This document shows, one piece after another, positions 8,691 through 18,444 of a stretch of 64,000 nt of DNA. Numbering within the stretch: position 1 is the first letter of the stretch; each line of letters begins with the position of its first letter. The notes under the pieces were generated by a model. The model did no database searches, was not told where the DNA came from, and saw nothing but the letters and a program-made list of their open reading frames with translations. The translations under genes and the position numbers were made by a program. Source of the DNA: Bacteroidales bacterium UBA6397 (GTDB lineage Bacteria > Bacteroidota > Bacteroidia > Bacteroidales > UBA932); assembly GCA_002439875.1 (NCBI GenBank), contig DJQB01000032.1, forward strand, positions 58,725 through 122,724, given 5' to 3'.

Positions 8691-10274
8691 ATGAGAGCTT
8701 TAATCAGTGTTAGTGACAAAACGGGTGTCGTTGATTTCGCCCGCGAACTTGTGTCGCTCGGATGGGAAATCCTTTCTACTAGCGGCACCATGAAGATGTT
8801 GAGGGAGGCAGGTCTGCCTGTGACCAGTGTGAGTGATGTCACGGGATTCCCCGAGATTTGCGATGGTCGTGTAAAGACCCTTCATCCAAAGATTCACGGT
8901 GCCCTTCTTGCGCGCAGGGATATTCCTGATCACATGAAGCAGTTGAGCGACAACGGAATAGAGAAGATAGACCTCGTCTGCGTCAACCTCTATCCTTTCC
9001 GTGAGACCATCGCCAAACCGGATGTCACGATGGAGGATGCTGTCGAGCACATTGACATCGGTGGCCCGTCTATGCTTCGCAGCGCTGCCAAGAACTGGGC
9101 CTCGGTCACGGTGGTCGTCAACCCTGAGGACTACGCGACGGTCATCTCCGAGATCAAGGCGACCGGTGACACGACCCCGCAGACCCGTCTACAGTTGTCC
9201 GCCAAGGCCTACACCCACACCGCTGAATATGACATCGCCATCGCAACCTACATGCGCGCCCAGGCCGGCCTCCCTGAGAAACTCTTCCTTGAATATGACA
9301 TCTGCCAGAATCTCCGCTACGGTGAGAACCCTCACCAGCAGGCCAAGTTCTACAAGACCCTTAAGCCGGTTCCATATTCATTGGCCACTGCCGAGCAGTT
9401 GAATGGCAAGGAACTGTCCTACAATAATATTCAGGATGCCAACGCCGCCCTTAACATTGTCCGCGAGTTCAGCGAGCCTTTCGCTGTGGGACTCAAGCAC
9501 ATGAATCCGTGCGGGGCCGGTCTTGGAACAGATGTGGTTGACGCTTGGAAGAAGGTTTACGAGGGTGACAAGACCTCAATCTTTGGTGGCATCGTGGCCT
9601 TCAACCGTGAGGTCAACCTTGAGGTGGCGCAGTTGCTGAAGCCGATTTTCCTTGAGATCGTGATGGCTCCGTCATTTGCCCCGGATGCCCTTGAGTTGCT
9701 GCGTGCCAAAAAGAATCTGCGTGTGCTGAAAGTGAATATGCAAGGCTCAGTCAAGGAGCTGATGCAGTGTGTCAGCGTCAACGGTGGCCTTCTGGTTCAG
9801 AATCAGGATCTTTCAATCGTTCCGGTGACCGCGTCGCAGACTGTTACCGAGACCCGACCGACCGAAGAGCAGATCATTGATCTGAACTTCACCTGGAGGA
9901 TTGTCAAGCACGTCAAGTCCAACGCCATCACCGTCGGCAAGGCCGGGATGATCTACGGTGTCGGTGCCGGCCAGATGAACCGTGTGGGTTCCGCTGAGTT
10001 GGCTCTCAAGCAGGCCGCCGCCACACTGGCCGAAGAGGAGACCGCCAGGACAGGCGTGCCTGTTGACCCTAAGGAGGCCGCCCGTAAGGCTGGTCTCGTG
10101 TTGGCTTCCGACGCCTTCTTCCCGTTCGATGACTGCGTGACCCTTGCTGCCGAGTATGGCGTGAAGGCAATCGTGCAGCCTGGCGGATCAGTCCGCGACG
10201 AGGATTCCATCAAGAAGTGCAACGAGCTTGGCATCGCCATGGTCTTCACCGGAGAACGTCATTTCAAACATTAG
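8691..10274 (+). CDS. purH: Bifunctional AICAR formyltransferase / IMP cyclohydrolase
   Basis: Performs the last two steps of IMP synthesis: formyl transfer from 10-formyl-THF to AICAR, then ring closure. The N-terminal MGS-like IMP cyclohydrolase domain begins MRALISVSDKTGVVDFA and includes GRVKTLHPKIHGALLARRD. The formyltransferase domain carries LRYGENPHQQAKFY, GLKHMNPCGAG and the C-terminal SDAFFPFDDCV and VQPGGSVRDED. 527 residues, full length. The formyl donor is made by FolD, encoded two genes downstream. Confidence 0.98.
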   Translation: MRALISVSDKTGVVDFARELVSLGWEILSTSGTMKMLREAGLPVTSVSDVTGFPEICDGRVKTLHPKIHGALLARRDIPDHMKQLSDNGIEKIDLVCVNLYPFRETIAKPDVTMEDAVEHIDIGGPSMLRSAAKNWASVTVVVNPEDYATVISEIKATGDTTPQTRLQLSAKAYTHTAEYDIAIATYMRAQAGLPEKLFLEYDICQNLRYGENPHQQAKFYKTLKPVPYSLATAEQLNGKELSYNNIQDANAALNIVREFSEPFAVGLKHMNPCGAGLGTDVVDAWKKVYEGDKTSIFGGIVAFNREVNLEVAQLLKPIFLEIVMAPSFAPDALELLRAKKNLRVLKVNMQGSVKELMQCVSVNGGLLVQNQDLSIVPVTASQTVTETRPTEEQIIDLNFTWRIVKHVKSNAITVGKAGMIYGVGAGQMNRVGSAELALKQAAATLAEEETARTGVPVDPKEAARKAGLVLASDAFFPFDDCVTLAAEYGVKAIVQPGGSVRDEDSIKKCNELGIAMVFTGERHFKH

Positions 10275-10399
10275 TCTTCGGTGGAGGGTAATCGTCTGAT
10301 TGACAGTCTTTTATGCATTTACCTTTAGTCGATTACTGCCAAAGATAAATGTCTTATTTATTGATTATTAATTAGTTACATTTTTGCAACTACATCTTT

Positions 10400-11809
10400 A
10401 TGCGAGTATTCCATTTCGAATCAACGAACAAGAGTGACGGCAAGACCATAATGCTGGACACTCTGTTGTCCAAGAATGTGCTGGTTGTAGGGGGAGGCGG
10501 ACGTGAGCACGCCATCGTGGATGCCTTGAGCCGTTCCAGAAGCGTCGGCAAGATCTATTGCGCTCCGGGCAACGCCGGGATAGCCGCCCAGGCCGAGTGC
10601 GTTCCGCTGAAGGAGACTCAGATCCCTGAACTCGTGGAGTTCGCCAAGGAGCACGGGGTTGACCTTACGGTGGTCGGCCCGGAAGTTCCTCTCTCCGCAG
10701 GAATAGCGGATGCATTCACGAAGGCCGGCTTAAGAATATTCGGCCCTTCCGCCGCCGCCGCCCGCATCGAGTCCAGCAAGGACTTCGCCAAGCGGCTGAT
10801 GGAGAAGTATAACATCCCGACCGCTGCGTTCAAGACCTTCGACAACTACGATGATGCCATTGAATATGTCAGCAGACACACCTTCCCGGTTGTTCTGAAA
10901 TATGACGGTCTGGCCGCCGGCAAGGGAGTTGTCATTCCGGAGACCTTTTCGGAAGCCCGGGCGGCTCTTAAGGACATGCTTTTGGATGACAAATTCGGCA
11001 AGGGTAAAGTTGTGGTGGAGGAATATCTCACCGGCCCCGAGTTCTCGTTTATGTGCTTCGTGAACGGTGAGGAGGTTTTCCCGTTGGCCGTCGCCCAGGA
11101 CCACAAAAGAGCGTTCGAGGGAGACAAAGGCCCCAACACAGGAGGCATGGGAGCATATTCACCGGTCCCGGTCATTACCGCTGAGGATGAGGAATATGCC
11201 CTTGATCACATCATGAAGAAGACCGCCGCCGCGATGGTCGCCGAGGGTTGCCCGTTCAAGGGATTGCTTTACGGAGGCCTGATGAAGACTCCGTCGGGAA
11301 TCAAGGTGATCGAATTCAACTGCCGTTTCGGAGACCCAGAGACCGAGGTGGTTCTGCCTCGTCTGGAGTCCGACATATTCGAAATCTTCTGTGCCGTCAC
11401 TGATGGTGGCAGAATTGTGAACGCTCCGGAAGGAACGGATGTGGCGGAAGGGGTGAAGATTCCTTCGTCACAGCTGATGCCGGAGATCAAGTGGTCGGAA
11501 GAGCCGGCCCTTGGTTTTGTGATGGCCTCGAAAGGCTATCCGGGCTCCTACGAGAAAGGCTTCAGGATCACCGGTTTGGAGGATGCTTTGTCAGATCCGT
11601 CAGTCAAAGTCTATCAGATGGGAACCAAGGAGGAGATCGATTCTCAGTCCGGTGAGAAGTCCCTTGTGACTTCCGGTGGGCGTGTCCTGATGGTTGTCGC
11701 GTCCGGCGAGACCCTTCGCCAGGCCCGGGACAAAGCCCTTGCAGCCGTCCGCAAGATCCACTGCGATAACCTCTTCTACCGTGCTGACATCGGACATCTT
11801 GTACTGTAA
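10400..11809 (+). CDS. purD: Phosphoribosylamine-glycine ligase (GAR synthetase)
   Basis: ATP-grasp enzyme joining glycine to phosphoribosylamine, the step after PurF. It contains VLVVGGGGREHAI, VVLKYDGLAAGKGVVIPE, VVVEEYLTGPEFSFM, GDKGPNTGGMGAYSPVP and EFNCRFGDPETEVVLPRL. At 469 residues from this start it is longer than usual, partly through an N-terminal extension before VLVVGG. An in-frame ATG at 10451 (MLDTLLSKNVLVV) gives a more typical start and may be the real one; no clear ribosome-binding site decides. folD follows after 11 bases. Confidence 0.95.
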   Translation: MRVFHFESTNKSDGKTIMLDTLLSKNVLVVGGGGREHAIVDALSRSRSVGKIYCAPGNAGIAAQAECVPLKETQIPELVEFAKEHGVDLTVVGPEVPLSAGIADAFTKAGLRIFGPSAAAARIESSKDFAKRLMEKYNIPTAAFKTFDNYDDAIEYVSRHTFPVVLKYDGLAAGKGVVIPETFSEARAALKDMLLDDKFGKGKVVVEEYLTGPEFSFMCFVNGEEVFPLAVAQDHKRAFEGDKGPNTGGMGAYSPVPVITAEDEEYALDHIMKKTAAAMVAEGCPFKGLLYGGLMKTPSGIKVIEFNCRFGDPETEVVLPRLESDIFEIFCAVTDGGRIVNAPEGTDVAEGVKIPSSQLMPEIKWSEEPALGFVMASKGYPGSYEKGFRITGLEDALSDPSVKVYQMGTKEEIDSQSGEKSLVTSGGRVLMVVASGETLRQARDKALAAVRKIHCDNLFYRADIGHLVL

Positions 11810-11820
11810 TTTATTTTATT

Positions 11821-12681
11821 ATGATTATATCTGGTAAAGACCTTGCGGCCCGTCTAAAGGCCCGAATGGCGGAGCAGGTGGCCACATTCCCTGCAAAGTA
11901 TGGCCGAGTGCCTCACTTGGTGGTTATCCTCGTCGGAGATGATCCCGGCAGTCAGACCTACGTAAGAAACAAGGCCAAGGCCTGTGATGTAGTAGGAATC
12001 AAAAATACCACTGTCAGGATGCCCGCTGACACCCCGGAGCAGGAACTTCTCGACAAGATCGCCGAACTCAACGCTGACGACACGGTTGACGGCATTCTTG
12101 TCCAACTTCCTCTCCCGAAGCAGATCAGCGAGCCGAAGGTGATCGAGGCCATAGCCCAGTCCAAGGACGTGGACGGCTTCCACCCTCTCAACACGGCTGC
12201 CCTTTGGCAAAAGAGACCGAACTCCTCATGTGTGGTCCCTTGCACTCCGATGGGCATAATCAGACTCCTTGAGGACGCCAATTACGAAATTGCCGGCAAG
12301 AACGCTGTCGTGATCGGCCGCAGCCAGATTGTCGGCCTTCCGATCGCCAAACTTCTGCTTGACAGAAACGCCACGGTGACCATCTGTCATTCAAAGACAA
12401 AGAACCTTCCCGAAATCACCCGCCAGGCCGACATACTTGTCGTGGCCATAGGCCGCGCTAAATTCGTGACCGGTGACATGGTCAAGGATGGTGCCGCTGT
12501 GATCGATGTGGGAATGGATCTTGACGAGAACGGTAAACTCTGTGGTGACGTTGACTTCGCCTCAGTGGAGCCGAAAGCCTCTGTCATCACCCCAGTCCCA
12601 GGCGGAGTCGGCCCGATGACCATCTGCTGCCTTATGGAGAACACCATCCAATGCTTCCTCAATAAGGTCACTGCCAGATAG
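11821..12681 (+). CDS. folD: Methylenetetrahydrofolate dehydrogenase / cyclohydrolase
   Basis: Interconverts 5,10-methylene-THF and 10-formyl-THF with NADP, supplying the formyl group used by PurH. 286 residues, with TYVRNKAKACDVVGI, KDVDGFHPLN, CTPMGIIRLLE, IGRSQIVGLPIAKLLL and TPVPGGVGPMTICCL, all standard FolD signatures. Only 11 bases separate it from purD, so it is the last gene of the purine run. A long inverted repeat lies 22 bases after the stop. Confidence 0.97.
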   Translation: MIISGKDLAARLKARMAEQVATFPAKYGRVPHLVVILVGDDPGSQTYVRNKAKACDVVGIKNTTVRMPADTPEQELLDKIAELNADDTVDGILVQLPLPKQISEPKVIEAIAQSKDVDGFHPLNTAALWQKRPNSSCVVPCTPMGIIRLLEDANYEIAGKNAVVIGRSQIVGLPIAKLLLDRNATVTICHSKTKNLPEITRQADILVVAIGRAKFVTGDMVKDGAAVIDVGMDLDENGKLCGDVDFASVEPKASVITPVPGGVGPMTICCLMENTIQCFLNKVTAR

Positions 12682-12703
12682 CCCTCAATGAAATCGAGCA
12701 TGG

Positions 12704-12740
12704 AATTTGTCCGGTGAAACTTGTTTTCACCGAACAAATT
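12704..12740 (+). terminator. Long hairpin after folD
   Basis: AATTTGTCCGGTGAAA and its near-perfect reverse complement are separated by a 4-base loop, giving about 16 pairs with one mismatch. There is no T-run directly after it, so it may be a transcript-end stabiliser rather than a canonical intrinsic terminator. Confidence 0.5.
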
Positions 12741-12793
12741 GTTAGATGTCAGTCATTTCTCAGGAGAAAATATGTTTTGCCCGGACAATCTAG

Positions 12794-12895
12794 TTAAAGT
12801 ATCATCACCAGACTTCCCACAAGCAGCAGGATGCAGCCTACCACCGTTTTCCATTTGAGAGATTCACCGAGGAAGATTACAGTGAAGATGAATGA
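12794..12895 (-). pseudogene. C-terminal relic of an EamA/DMT-type transporter
   Basis: A stop-bounded minus-strand frame of 33 codons without a start reads SFIFTVIFLGESLKW, then KTVVGCILLLVGSLVMIL and a stop. This is the pattern of the last helix pair of EamA-family drug/metabolite transporters (FLGE..., a charged turn, then a final hydrophobic helix). The frame is closed just upstream, and the next 60 bases toward higher coordinates are the promoter region of the LacI-type gene, so the rest of the transporter has been lost. Confidence 0.5.
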
Positions 12896-12948
12896 TTAAA
12901 TATTCCGTAATTCTCCTTCACAGAACCATTGCTTCGGTTAAAAATGCC

Positions 12949-12956
12949 TATCTTTG
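12949..12956 (+). promoter_or_regulatory. -7 element of the LacI-type regulator promoter
   Basis: Perfect TATCTTTG. A TTG at 12929-12931 lies 17 bases upstream, slightly closer than usual. A start of transcription near 12963 would leave a very short leader before the ATG at 12977, which rules out the upstream in-frame start at 12929. Confidence 0.6.
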
Positions 12957-12976
12957 CCGCTATAGGTTATAATGCA

Positions 12977-13984
12977 ATGAGTAAAAATACTATTCAATCC
13001 ATATCCGAACATACTGGCTATTCTGTTTCAACTGTATCCAGAGTGCTTTCCGGCAAGGCTCAGAGGTCAAGGATAAGCCAGAAGGCCGTTGACATCATAC
13101 AGGCTGAGGCGAAAAGGGTAAACTACACCCCTAACCTTTTGGCGCAGGGGCTTAGGACCAGTAGAACCTACACTATAGGACTGACTGTGCCGGGAATCGA
13201 CAACCCCTTCTTTGCTACCCTGGCCAGCACTGTGATCGAGAATCTTAAGCTTGCCGGCTATCACACCCTTCTTGCAGACTCGCTGGAAAACCAGAAGGAT
13301 TTTGAGAATTCCCTTGTGATGTTCCGCTCAAGAAGCGTGGACGGCATAATAGCAGTGCCAGTCGGCAATTCCACCGCATTGACGGACGAAATCACGGGCG
13401 GTATTCCTACAGTATTGATTGACCGTTACTTTGAGGGAACATCTCTTCCTTACATCTGCACCGACAACTATGCGGGCGGCTATATGGCCACTGAATATCT
13501 CATTAACCGCGGTTGCCGCAACATCTTGTCGATTCAGGGTGTGGAAGACTCGACCCCTTCAATGGAACGTGTAAGAGGATTCAAGGACGCTATCGGCGCC
13601 AACAGCGACAAACACATTGAATATGCCATCGTCGGTGACGCGTTCTCGGTCGAGAATGGATACAATCAAGTCAAGAGATTATTCAGCGACGGAGTGAAGT
13701 ATGACGCTGTGTTCGCATATTCATCAACCATCCTGCTCGGCGCCATCCGCGCTTTCCGTGAACTTGGTGTCAAGGTTCCTGATCAGGTCGGGATAATATC
13801 GTTTGATAACAACGGCTTCCTTGACTTCCTTGATCCGGCCATCACCCGCATCGAGCAGCCGCTTTCGGAAATCGGCCGCCTGGCGTCTCAGACCCTTATA
13901 GACATCATAGAGAACAGTAATCAGAATCTTCCTCCTGTACAACGTCTCATCGCTCCGACCCTAATCGTCCGTGACAGCTGTTAG
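12977..13984 (+). CDS. LacI-family transcriptional regulator
   Basis: 335-residue DNA-binding regulator. The N-terminal helix-turn-helix is IQSISEHTGYSVSTVSRVLSG, followed by the hinge YTPNLLAQGLRTSRTYTIGL and a periplasmic-binding-protein-like sensor domain (DNPFFATLAS, DGIIAVPVG, CTDNYAGGYMATEYLI, ISFDNNGFLDFLDPAITRIEQP). The start is set at 12977 because the promoter element lies between the two candidate starts. The effector is probably a sugar or related small molecule, but no target operon is adjacent: upstream is only the transporter relic, and downstream is the convergent rpoC. It may therefore act elsewhere or have outlived its local target. Confidence 0.9.
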   Translation: MSKNTIQSISEHTGYSVSTVSRVLSGKAQRSRISQKAVDIIQAEAKRVNYTPNLLAQGLRTSRTYTIGLTVPGIDNPFFATLASTVIENLKLAGYHTLLADSLENQKDFENSLVMFRSRSVDGIIAVPVGNSTALTDEITGGIPTVLIDRYFEGTSLPYICTDNYAGGYMATEYLINRGCRNILSIQGVEDSTPSMERVRGFKDAIGANSDKHIEYAIVGDAFSVENGYNQVKRLFSDGVKYDAVFAYSSTILLGAIRAFRELGVKVPDQVGIISFDNNGFLDFLDPAITRIEQPLSEIGRLASQTLIDIIENSNQNLPPVQRLIAPTLIVRDSC

Positions 13985-13989
13985 CGTTC

Positions 13990-14020
13990 CTCCGGTCGTT
14001 GAGCTTGTCGAAACGACGGA
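13990..14020 (+). terminator. Hairpin after the LacI-type gene
   Basis: TCCGGTCGTT pairs with AACGACGGA around a GAGCTTGTCGA loop, with one bulge. There is no T-tract, so it is a weak terminator candidate at best. About 145 bases between it and rpoC hold nothing else apart from the rpoC terminator. Confidence 0.3.
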
Positions 14021-14103
14021 TTGTGAAATTACGGGAGTGTAACCCACCTATGAACAGAGTCACTTCTGCAAGCTCAGTGACCACTTTTGATTGTAGGTAG
14101 CGA

Positions 14104-14143
14104 CAAAAAACCGGCTGAGGAATTGATCCGCAGCCGGCCTTTT
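14104..14143 (-). terminator. Intrinsic terminator of the rpoBC operon
   Basis: Read on the minus strand, GCCGGCTG, a 13-base loop and CAGCCGG run into TTTTTT, 24-60 bases after the rpoC stop. The plus-strand copy also ends in CCTTTTAT, so it may stop transcripts arriving from the LacI-type gene as well. Confidence 0.8.
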
Positions 14144-14166
14144 ATGTATTCATTGAATAAACTCTG

Positions 14167-17100
14167 TTAGAGTTCGTTCATTTCCTGTTCATACTCGTCC
14201 TTGCGGCCAACGATGATGTCCTGGAACTCCTTCTGACCGGTACCGGCCGGAATGAGGTGACCGCAGATGACGTTCTCCTTCAGACCTTCGAGATGATCGA
14301 CACGAGCCCTGATGGCGGCCTCGCTGAGCACCTTCGTGGTCTCCTGGAAGGAGGCTGCTGAGATGAAACTGTTGGTTCTGAGGGCAGCCCTTGTGATACC
14401 CTGAAGCACAAGCTTTGCGGTTGCCGGGTTCGCCTCGCGGACAGCCATCAGCTTCCTGTTCTGCCTTTCGAGAGAAGAGTTCTCATTCCTCATGTCTCGC
14501 GCGTCTATGATGTCTCCCTGCATGTACTTCTGTGAATCTCCGGCGTCAAGTACATAGAACTTTCCGAATATGTTGTCGTTAGCGTCCATGAAATCCCACT
14601 TGTCCACCAGTTCTTCCTGCAGGAATTCAGTGTCGCCAGGATTGGTGATCTGAACCTTGCGCATCATCTGGCGCACAATGATCTCGAAGTGCTTGTCGTT
14701 GATCTTCACGCCCTGCAGACGGTAAACCGCCTGTACCTCGTTGACGATGTAATCCTGAGCCTTGACAGGACCGAGGATGTTGAGGATGTCGGTAGGGGAG
14801 ATGCCACCGTCTGAAAGCCTTGTGCCTGCCTTGACGTAGTCGTTCTCCTGAACCAGAATCTGCTTGGTAAGAGGAACGAGATAGTGCTTCTCGATTCCGG
14901 ACTTGTTCTTGACTATGATCTCACGGTTACCTCTCTTGACCTTGCCCATGAGCACCTCGCCATTGATCTCGGCGAGAATTGCAGGGGCGGACGGAGTTCT
15001 GGCCTCGAAGAGTTCGGTAACTCTTGGAAGACCACCCGTGATGTCGCTTGACTTACCGATAGCGCGTGGAATCTTGATGATCACGTCTCCGACATTGACC
15101 TTGTCTCCATCGTTGGCAATGAGGTGTGCACCCACAGGCAGGTTGTACTGTCTGATTTGATTGCCCTCGTCGTCCAAAATGAGAATGGACGGGTTCTTTG
15201 TCTTGTCCCTGGACTCGATGATGACTTTGTCCTTGTTGACTGCGAACTCATCGGCTGCCTCCTCACGGAATGTAACACCCTCGATGAGGTTGTCGAACTT
15301 AACCTTACCGGCGGTCTCGACGATTGTGATGGCGTTGTAAGGATCCCACTCACAGAGCAGATCTCCGTTCTTGATCGTGTCTCCGTCCTTGAAGTACAGT
15401 TTGGAACCATAAGGGACATCGTAATGAGAGTAGGTGATCCCCGTGTTCTCGTCAATGATGCTGACCTCTGTCATACGGCTGACAACAATGTCTTGTACGG
15501 ATCCATCGTCTCCGGCCCTCTGGATTGTCCTGAGCTCCTCGAAGACAAGTTTACCATCGTATTTTGCAACGATTGAGGAATCCGCGGCTGTGCTGGATGC
15601 TGTACCACCAACGTGGAAAGTACGAAGAGTCAACTGGGTACCAGGCTCACCGATGGATTGGGCTGCGATGACACCAACAACCTCTCCCTTCTCTACCATC
15701 CTGCTGGTCGCGAGGTTTCGTCCGTAGCACTTCGCGCAGACACCCTTACGAGACTCGCAAGTGAGTACGGAACGAATCTCTACCTGCTCAATAGGCAGAT
15801 GGTCAATCAGATTGGCAGTAGCCTCACGGATTTCCTCTCCAGCCTTGATGATCAATTCACCTGTGAGAGGGTTGAATATGTCATGGACGGAAGTACGTCC
15901 AAGAATCCTCTCACCGAGAGACTCTACAATCTCATCCTTGTTCTTAATCGCTGTAGCAATAAGTCCTCTGAGCGTTCCGCAGTCTTCCTCAGTGATGATC
16001 ACATCGTGTGACACGTCAACGAGTCGGCGGGTAAGATAACCTGCGTCTGCGGTCTTAAGAGCGGTGTCGGCCAATCCCTTACGTGCACCGTGGGTGGAGA
16101 TGAAGTACTCGAGCACCGTCATTCCTTCTTTAAGGTTGGAGATGATAGGGTTCTCGATAATCTCCGCTCCTGCCGCTCCGGATTTCTGAGGTTTGGCCAT
16201 AAGTCCACGCATTCCGCAGAGCTGCTTGATCTGCTGGGTTGAACCACGGGCTCCCGAATCCAGCATCATATAGACAGGATTGAATCCCTGCTGGTCAGCA
16301 GAAATCTGCTTTTCAACGATGTTAGTGAGCTTGTTGTCAATTGACGTCCAAAGGTCAATAACCTTATTGTAGCGTTCGTTGTTGGTGATGAAGCCCATCG
16401 CATAGTTGTTCTTGACTTCCTCTACCTGTTTGTAGCCCTGCTCAATGAGACTTGCCTTTTCCGCAGGGATGATTACGTCACCCAGGTTGAATGAAATTCC
16501 AGCCCTGAATGCCTGATCATAACCAAGATTCTTTATGTCATCAAGGAAATGCGCTGTTCTTGTCACGCCTGTGCTCTTGATCACTTCTGTGATGATCTTT
16601 CTTAGGGCTTTCTTTCCAAGTACCTCATTGACGTAAGGTACTTCTTCCGGAACGAACTGATTGACAATGATTCTCCCAGCTGTGGTCTTCTTGATTTCGT
16701 AGCCTTTGCTGAGGTCTTGTTTGTCAATAGGCAGCCTGACGCCTATCTCGGCATGCATGTCAATTGCCTTCTCGTTGTAAGCTACGATTACCTCTTCCGG
16801 TCCATAGAAATTCATTCCCTGACCCTTGGCGCCCGGTCTTATCTTGGTGATGTAGTACAGACCAAGCACCATGTCCTGTGAAGGGACTGTGATAGGGGTG
16901 CCGTTGGCTGGGTTAAGAATATTCTGGGAGCCGAGCATGAGAAGTTGCGCTTCCATCACGGCTGCGTTGCCGAGAGGAAGATGGACAGCCATCTGGTCTC
17001 CATCGAAGTCAGCGTTGAAGGCCGTACAAGCAAGAGGGTGAAGCTGGATTGCTTTTCCTTCAATCATTCTTGGCTGGAAAGCCTGGATACCAAGTCTGTG

Positions 17101-18417
17101 CAGTGTAGGAGCACGGTTCAGGAGAACCGGATGACCTTTCATCACGTTCTCAAGGATGTCCCAAATCACAGGATCTTTCCTGTCTACTATCTTCTTGGCT
17201 GATTTGACCGTCTTGACGATACCTCTCTCGATAAGTTTGCGGATGATGAACGGCTTGTAGAGTTCGGCAGCCATAAACTTAGGCAGTCCGCACTCGTGCA
17301 TGTTCAGTTCAGGTCCGACTACGATTACAGAACGTGCTGAATAATCGACACGTTTACCGAGAAGATTCTGACGGAATCGACCCTGTTTTCCTTTAAGGGA
17401 ATCTGAGAGTGATTTGAGAGCTCTGTTGGACTCGCTCTTGACGGCGCTTGACTTCTTTGAGTTGTCGAACAATGAGTCAACCGCCTCCTGAAGCATACGC
17501 TTCTCGTTTCGCAGGATGACTTCCGGAGCCTTGATCTCGATGAGTTTCTTGAGTCGGTTGTTCCTGATGATGACCCTTCTGTAGAGATCGTTCAGGTCAG
17601 TGGTGGCGAAACGGCCTCCATCAAGCGGAACGAGTGGGCGGAGATCCGGCGGAATCACAGGGATGACCTTCATTATCATCCACTCAGGACGGTTGATGTT
17701 CCTTGACTCCATAAACCATTTCACGACGCTCAACCTCTTAAGATGCTCGGCTTTCCTTTGTTGTGATGTCTCGTTGAGCATCTTTATTCGCAGTTCCTTG
17801 GACAGGCTCTCCACGTCGGTTTCTCTGAGAAGTTCGTAGATTCCCTCAGCGCCCATCTTTGCGACAAACTTCTTTGGATCGTCGAACGCAAGATTGTCGT
17901 TTTCAGGAAGTCTTGCGAGAACGTCGAGGTACTCGTCTTCGGAGAGAAGATCCATCTTCTCAAGCCCGCTGTCTCCAGGATTTACTACTATGTACTTCTC
18001 GTAATAGATGACTGATTCGAGTTTCTTGGCCGGCAGTCCGAGAAGGGCGGAAATCTTGTTCGGCGCTGACTTGAAGTACCAGATGTGAGCCACAGGAACG
18101 GTCAGGGCGATGTGTCCCATCCTTTCCCTGCGGACTTTCTTCTCTGTCACCTCGACACCGCACCTGTCGCAGACGATTCCGCGGTAACGGATCCTCTTGT
18201 ACTTTCCGCAATAGCATTCGTAGTCCTTGGTCGGACCGAAAATCTTTTCGCAGAAGAGTCCGTCCCTTTCCGGCTTGTAGGTTCTGTAGTTGACAGTTTC
18301 CGGTTTCAGAACCTCGCCGCATGACCTCGCTGAGATGTCCTCAGGGGAGGCCAGCGAGATGCTGATCTTCGAGAAGTTGCTCTTTACCTTGTTTTCCTTA
18401 TTATTGAAAGTAGGCAT
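14167..18417 (-). CDS. rpoC: DNA-directed RNA polymerase subunit beta'
   Basis: Catalytic subunit of RNA polymerase. It shows the N-terminal zinc-binding ribbon (CYCGKYKRIRYRGIVCDRCG), the active-site magnesium loop NADFDGDQMAVHLPL, and the second zinc site CESRKGVCAKCYGRN, followed by the trigger-loop region GEPGTQLTLRTFHVGG. About 1416 residues. The ATG at 18417 (MPTFNNKENKV) is preferred over an in-frame TTG 15 bases upstream. The gene follows rpoB within about 30 bases and ends in a strong terminator. A DUF3467 gene, which often follows rpoC in this phylum, is not visible here. Confidence 0.98.
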   Translation of the reverse strand: MPTFNNKENKVKSNFSKISISLASPEDISARSCGEVLKPETVNYRTYKPERDGLFCEKIFGPTKDYECYCGKYKRIRYRGIVCDRCGVEVTEKKVRRERMGHIALTVPVAHIWYFKSAPNKISALLGLPAKKLESVIYYEKYIVVNPGDSGLEKMDLLSEDEYLDVLARLPENDNLAFDDPKKFVAKMGAEGIYELLRETDVESLSKELRIKMLNETSQQRKAEHLKRLSVVKWFMESRNINRPEWMIMKVIPVIPPDLRPLVPLDGGRFATTDLNDLYRRVIIRNNRLKKLIEIKAPEVILRNEKRMLQEAVDSLFDNSKKSSAVKSESNRALKSLSDSLKGKQGRFRQNLLGKRVDYSARSVIVVGPELNMHECGLPKFMAAELYKPFIIRKLIERGIVKTVKSAKKIVDRKDPVIWDILENVMKGHPVLLNRAPTLHRLGIQAFQPRMIEGKAIQLHPLACTAFNADFDGDQMAVHLPLGNAAVMEAQLLMLGSQNILNPANGTPITVPSQDMVLGLYYITKIRPGAKGQGMNFYGPEEVIVAYNEKAIDMHAEIGVRLPIDKQDLSKGYEIKKTTAGRIIVNQFVPEEVPYVNEVLGKKALRKIITEVIKSTGVTRTAHFLDDIKNLGYDQAFRAGISFNLGDVIIPAEKASLIEQGYKQVEEVKNNYAMGFITNNERYNKVIDLWTSIDNKLTNIVEKQISADQQGFNPVYMMLDSGARGSTQQIKQLCGMRGLMAKPQKSGAAGAEIIENPIISNLKEGMTVLEYFISTHGARKGLADTALKTADAGYLTRRLVDVSHDVIITEEDCGTLRGLIATAIKNKDEIVESLGERILGRTSVHDIFNPLTGELIIKAGEEIREATANLIDHLPIEQVEIRSVLTCESRKGVCAKCYGRNLATSRMVEKGEVVGVIAAQSIGEPGTQLTLRTFHVGGTASSTAADSSIVAKYDGKLVFEELRTIQRAGDDGSVQDIVVSRMTEVSIIDENTGITYSHYDVPYGSKLYFKDGDTIKNGDLLCEWDPYNAITIVETAGKVKFDNLIEGVTFREEAADEFAVNKDKVIIESRDKTKNPSILILDDEGNQIRQYNLPVGAHLIANDGDKVNVGDVIIKIPRAIGKSSDITGGLPRVTELFEARTPSAPAILAEINGEVLMGKVKRGNREIIVKNKSGIEKHYLVPLTKQILVQENDYVKAGTRLSDGGISPTDILNILGPVKAQDYIVNEVQAVYRLQGVKINDKHFEIIVRQMMRKVQITNPGDTEFLQEELVDKWDFMDANDNIFGKFYVLDAGDSQKYMQGDIIDARDMRNENSSLERQNRKLMAVREANPATAKLVLQGITRAALRTNSFISAASFQETTKVLSEAAIRARVDHLEGLKENVICGHLIPAGTGQKEFQDIIVGRKDEYEQEMNEL

Positions 18418-18444
18418 ATTCTTGAATGTCAATATTCTTGAAAA

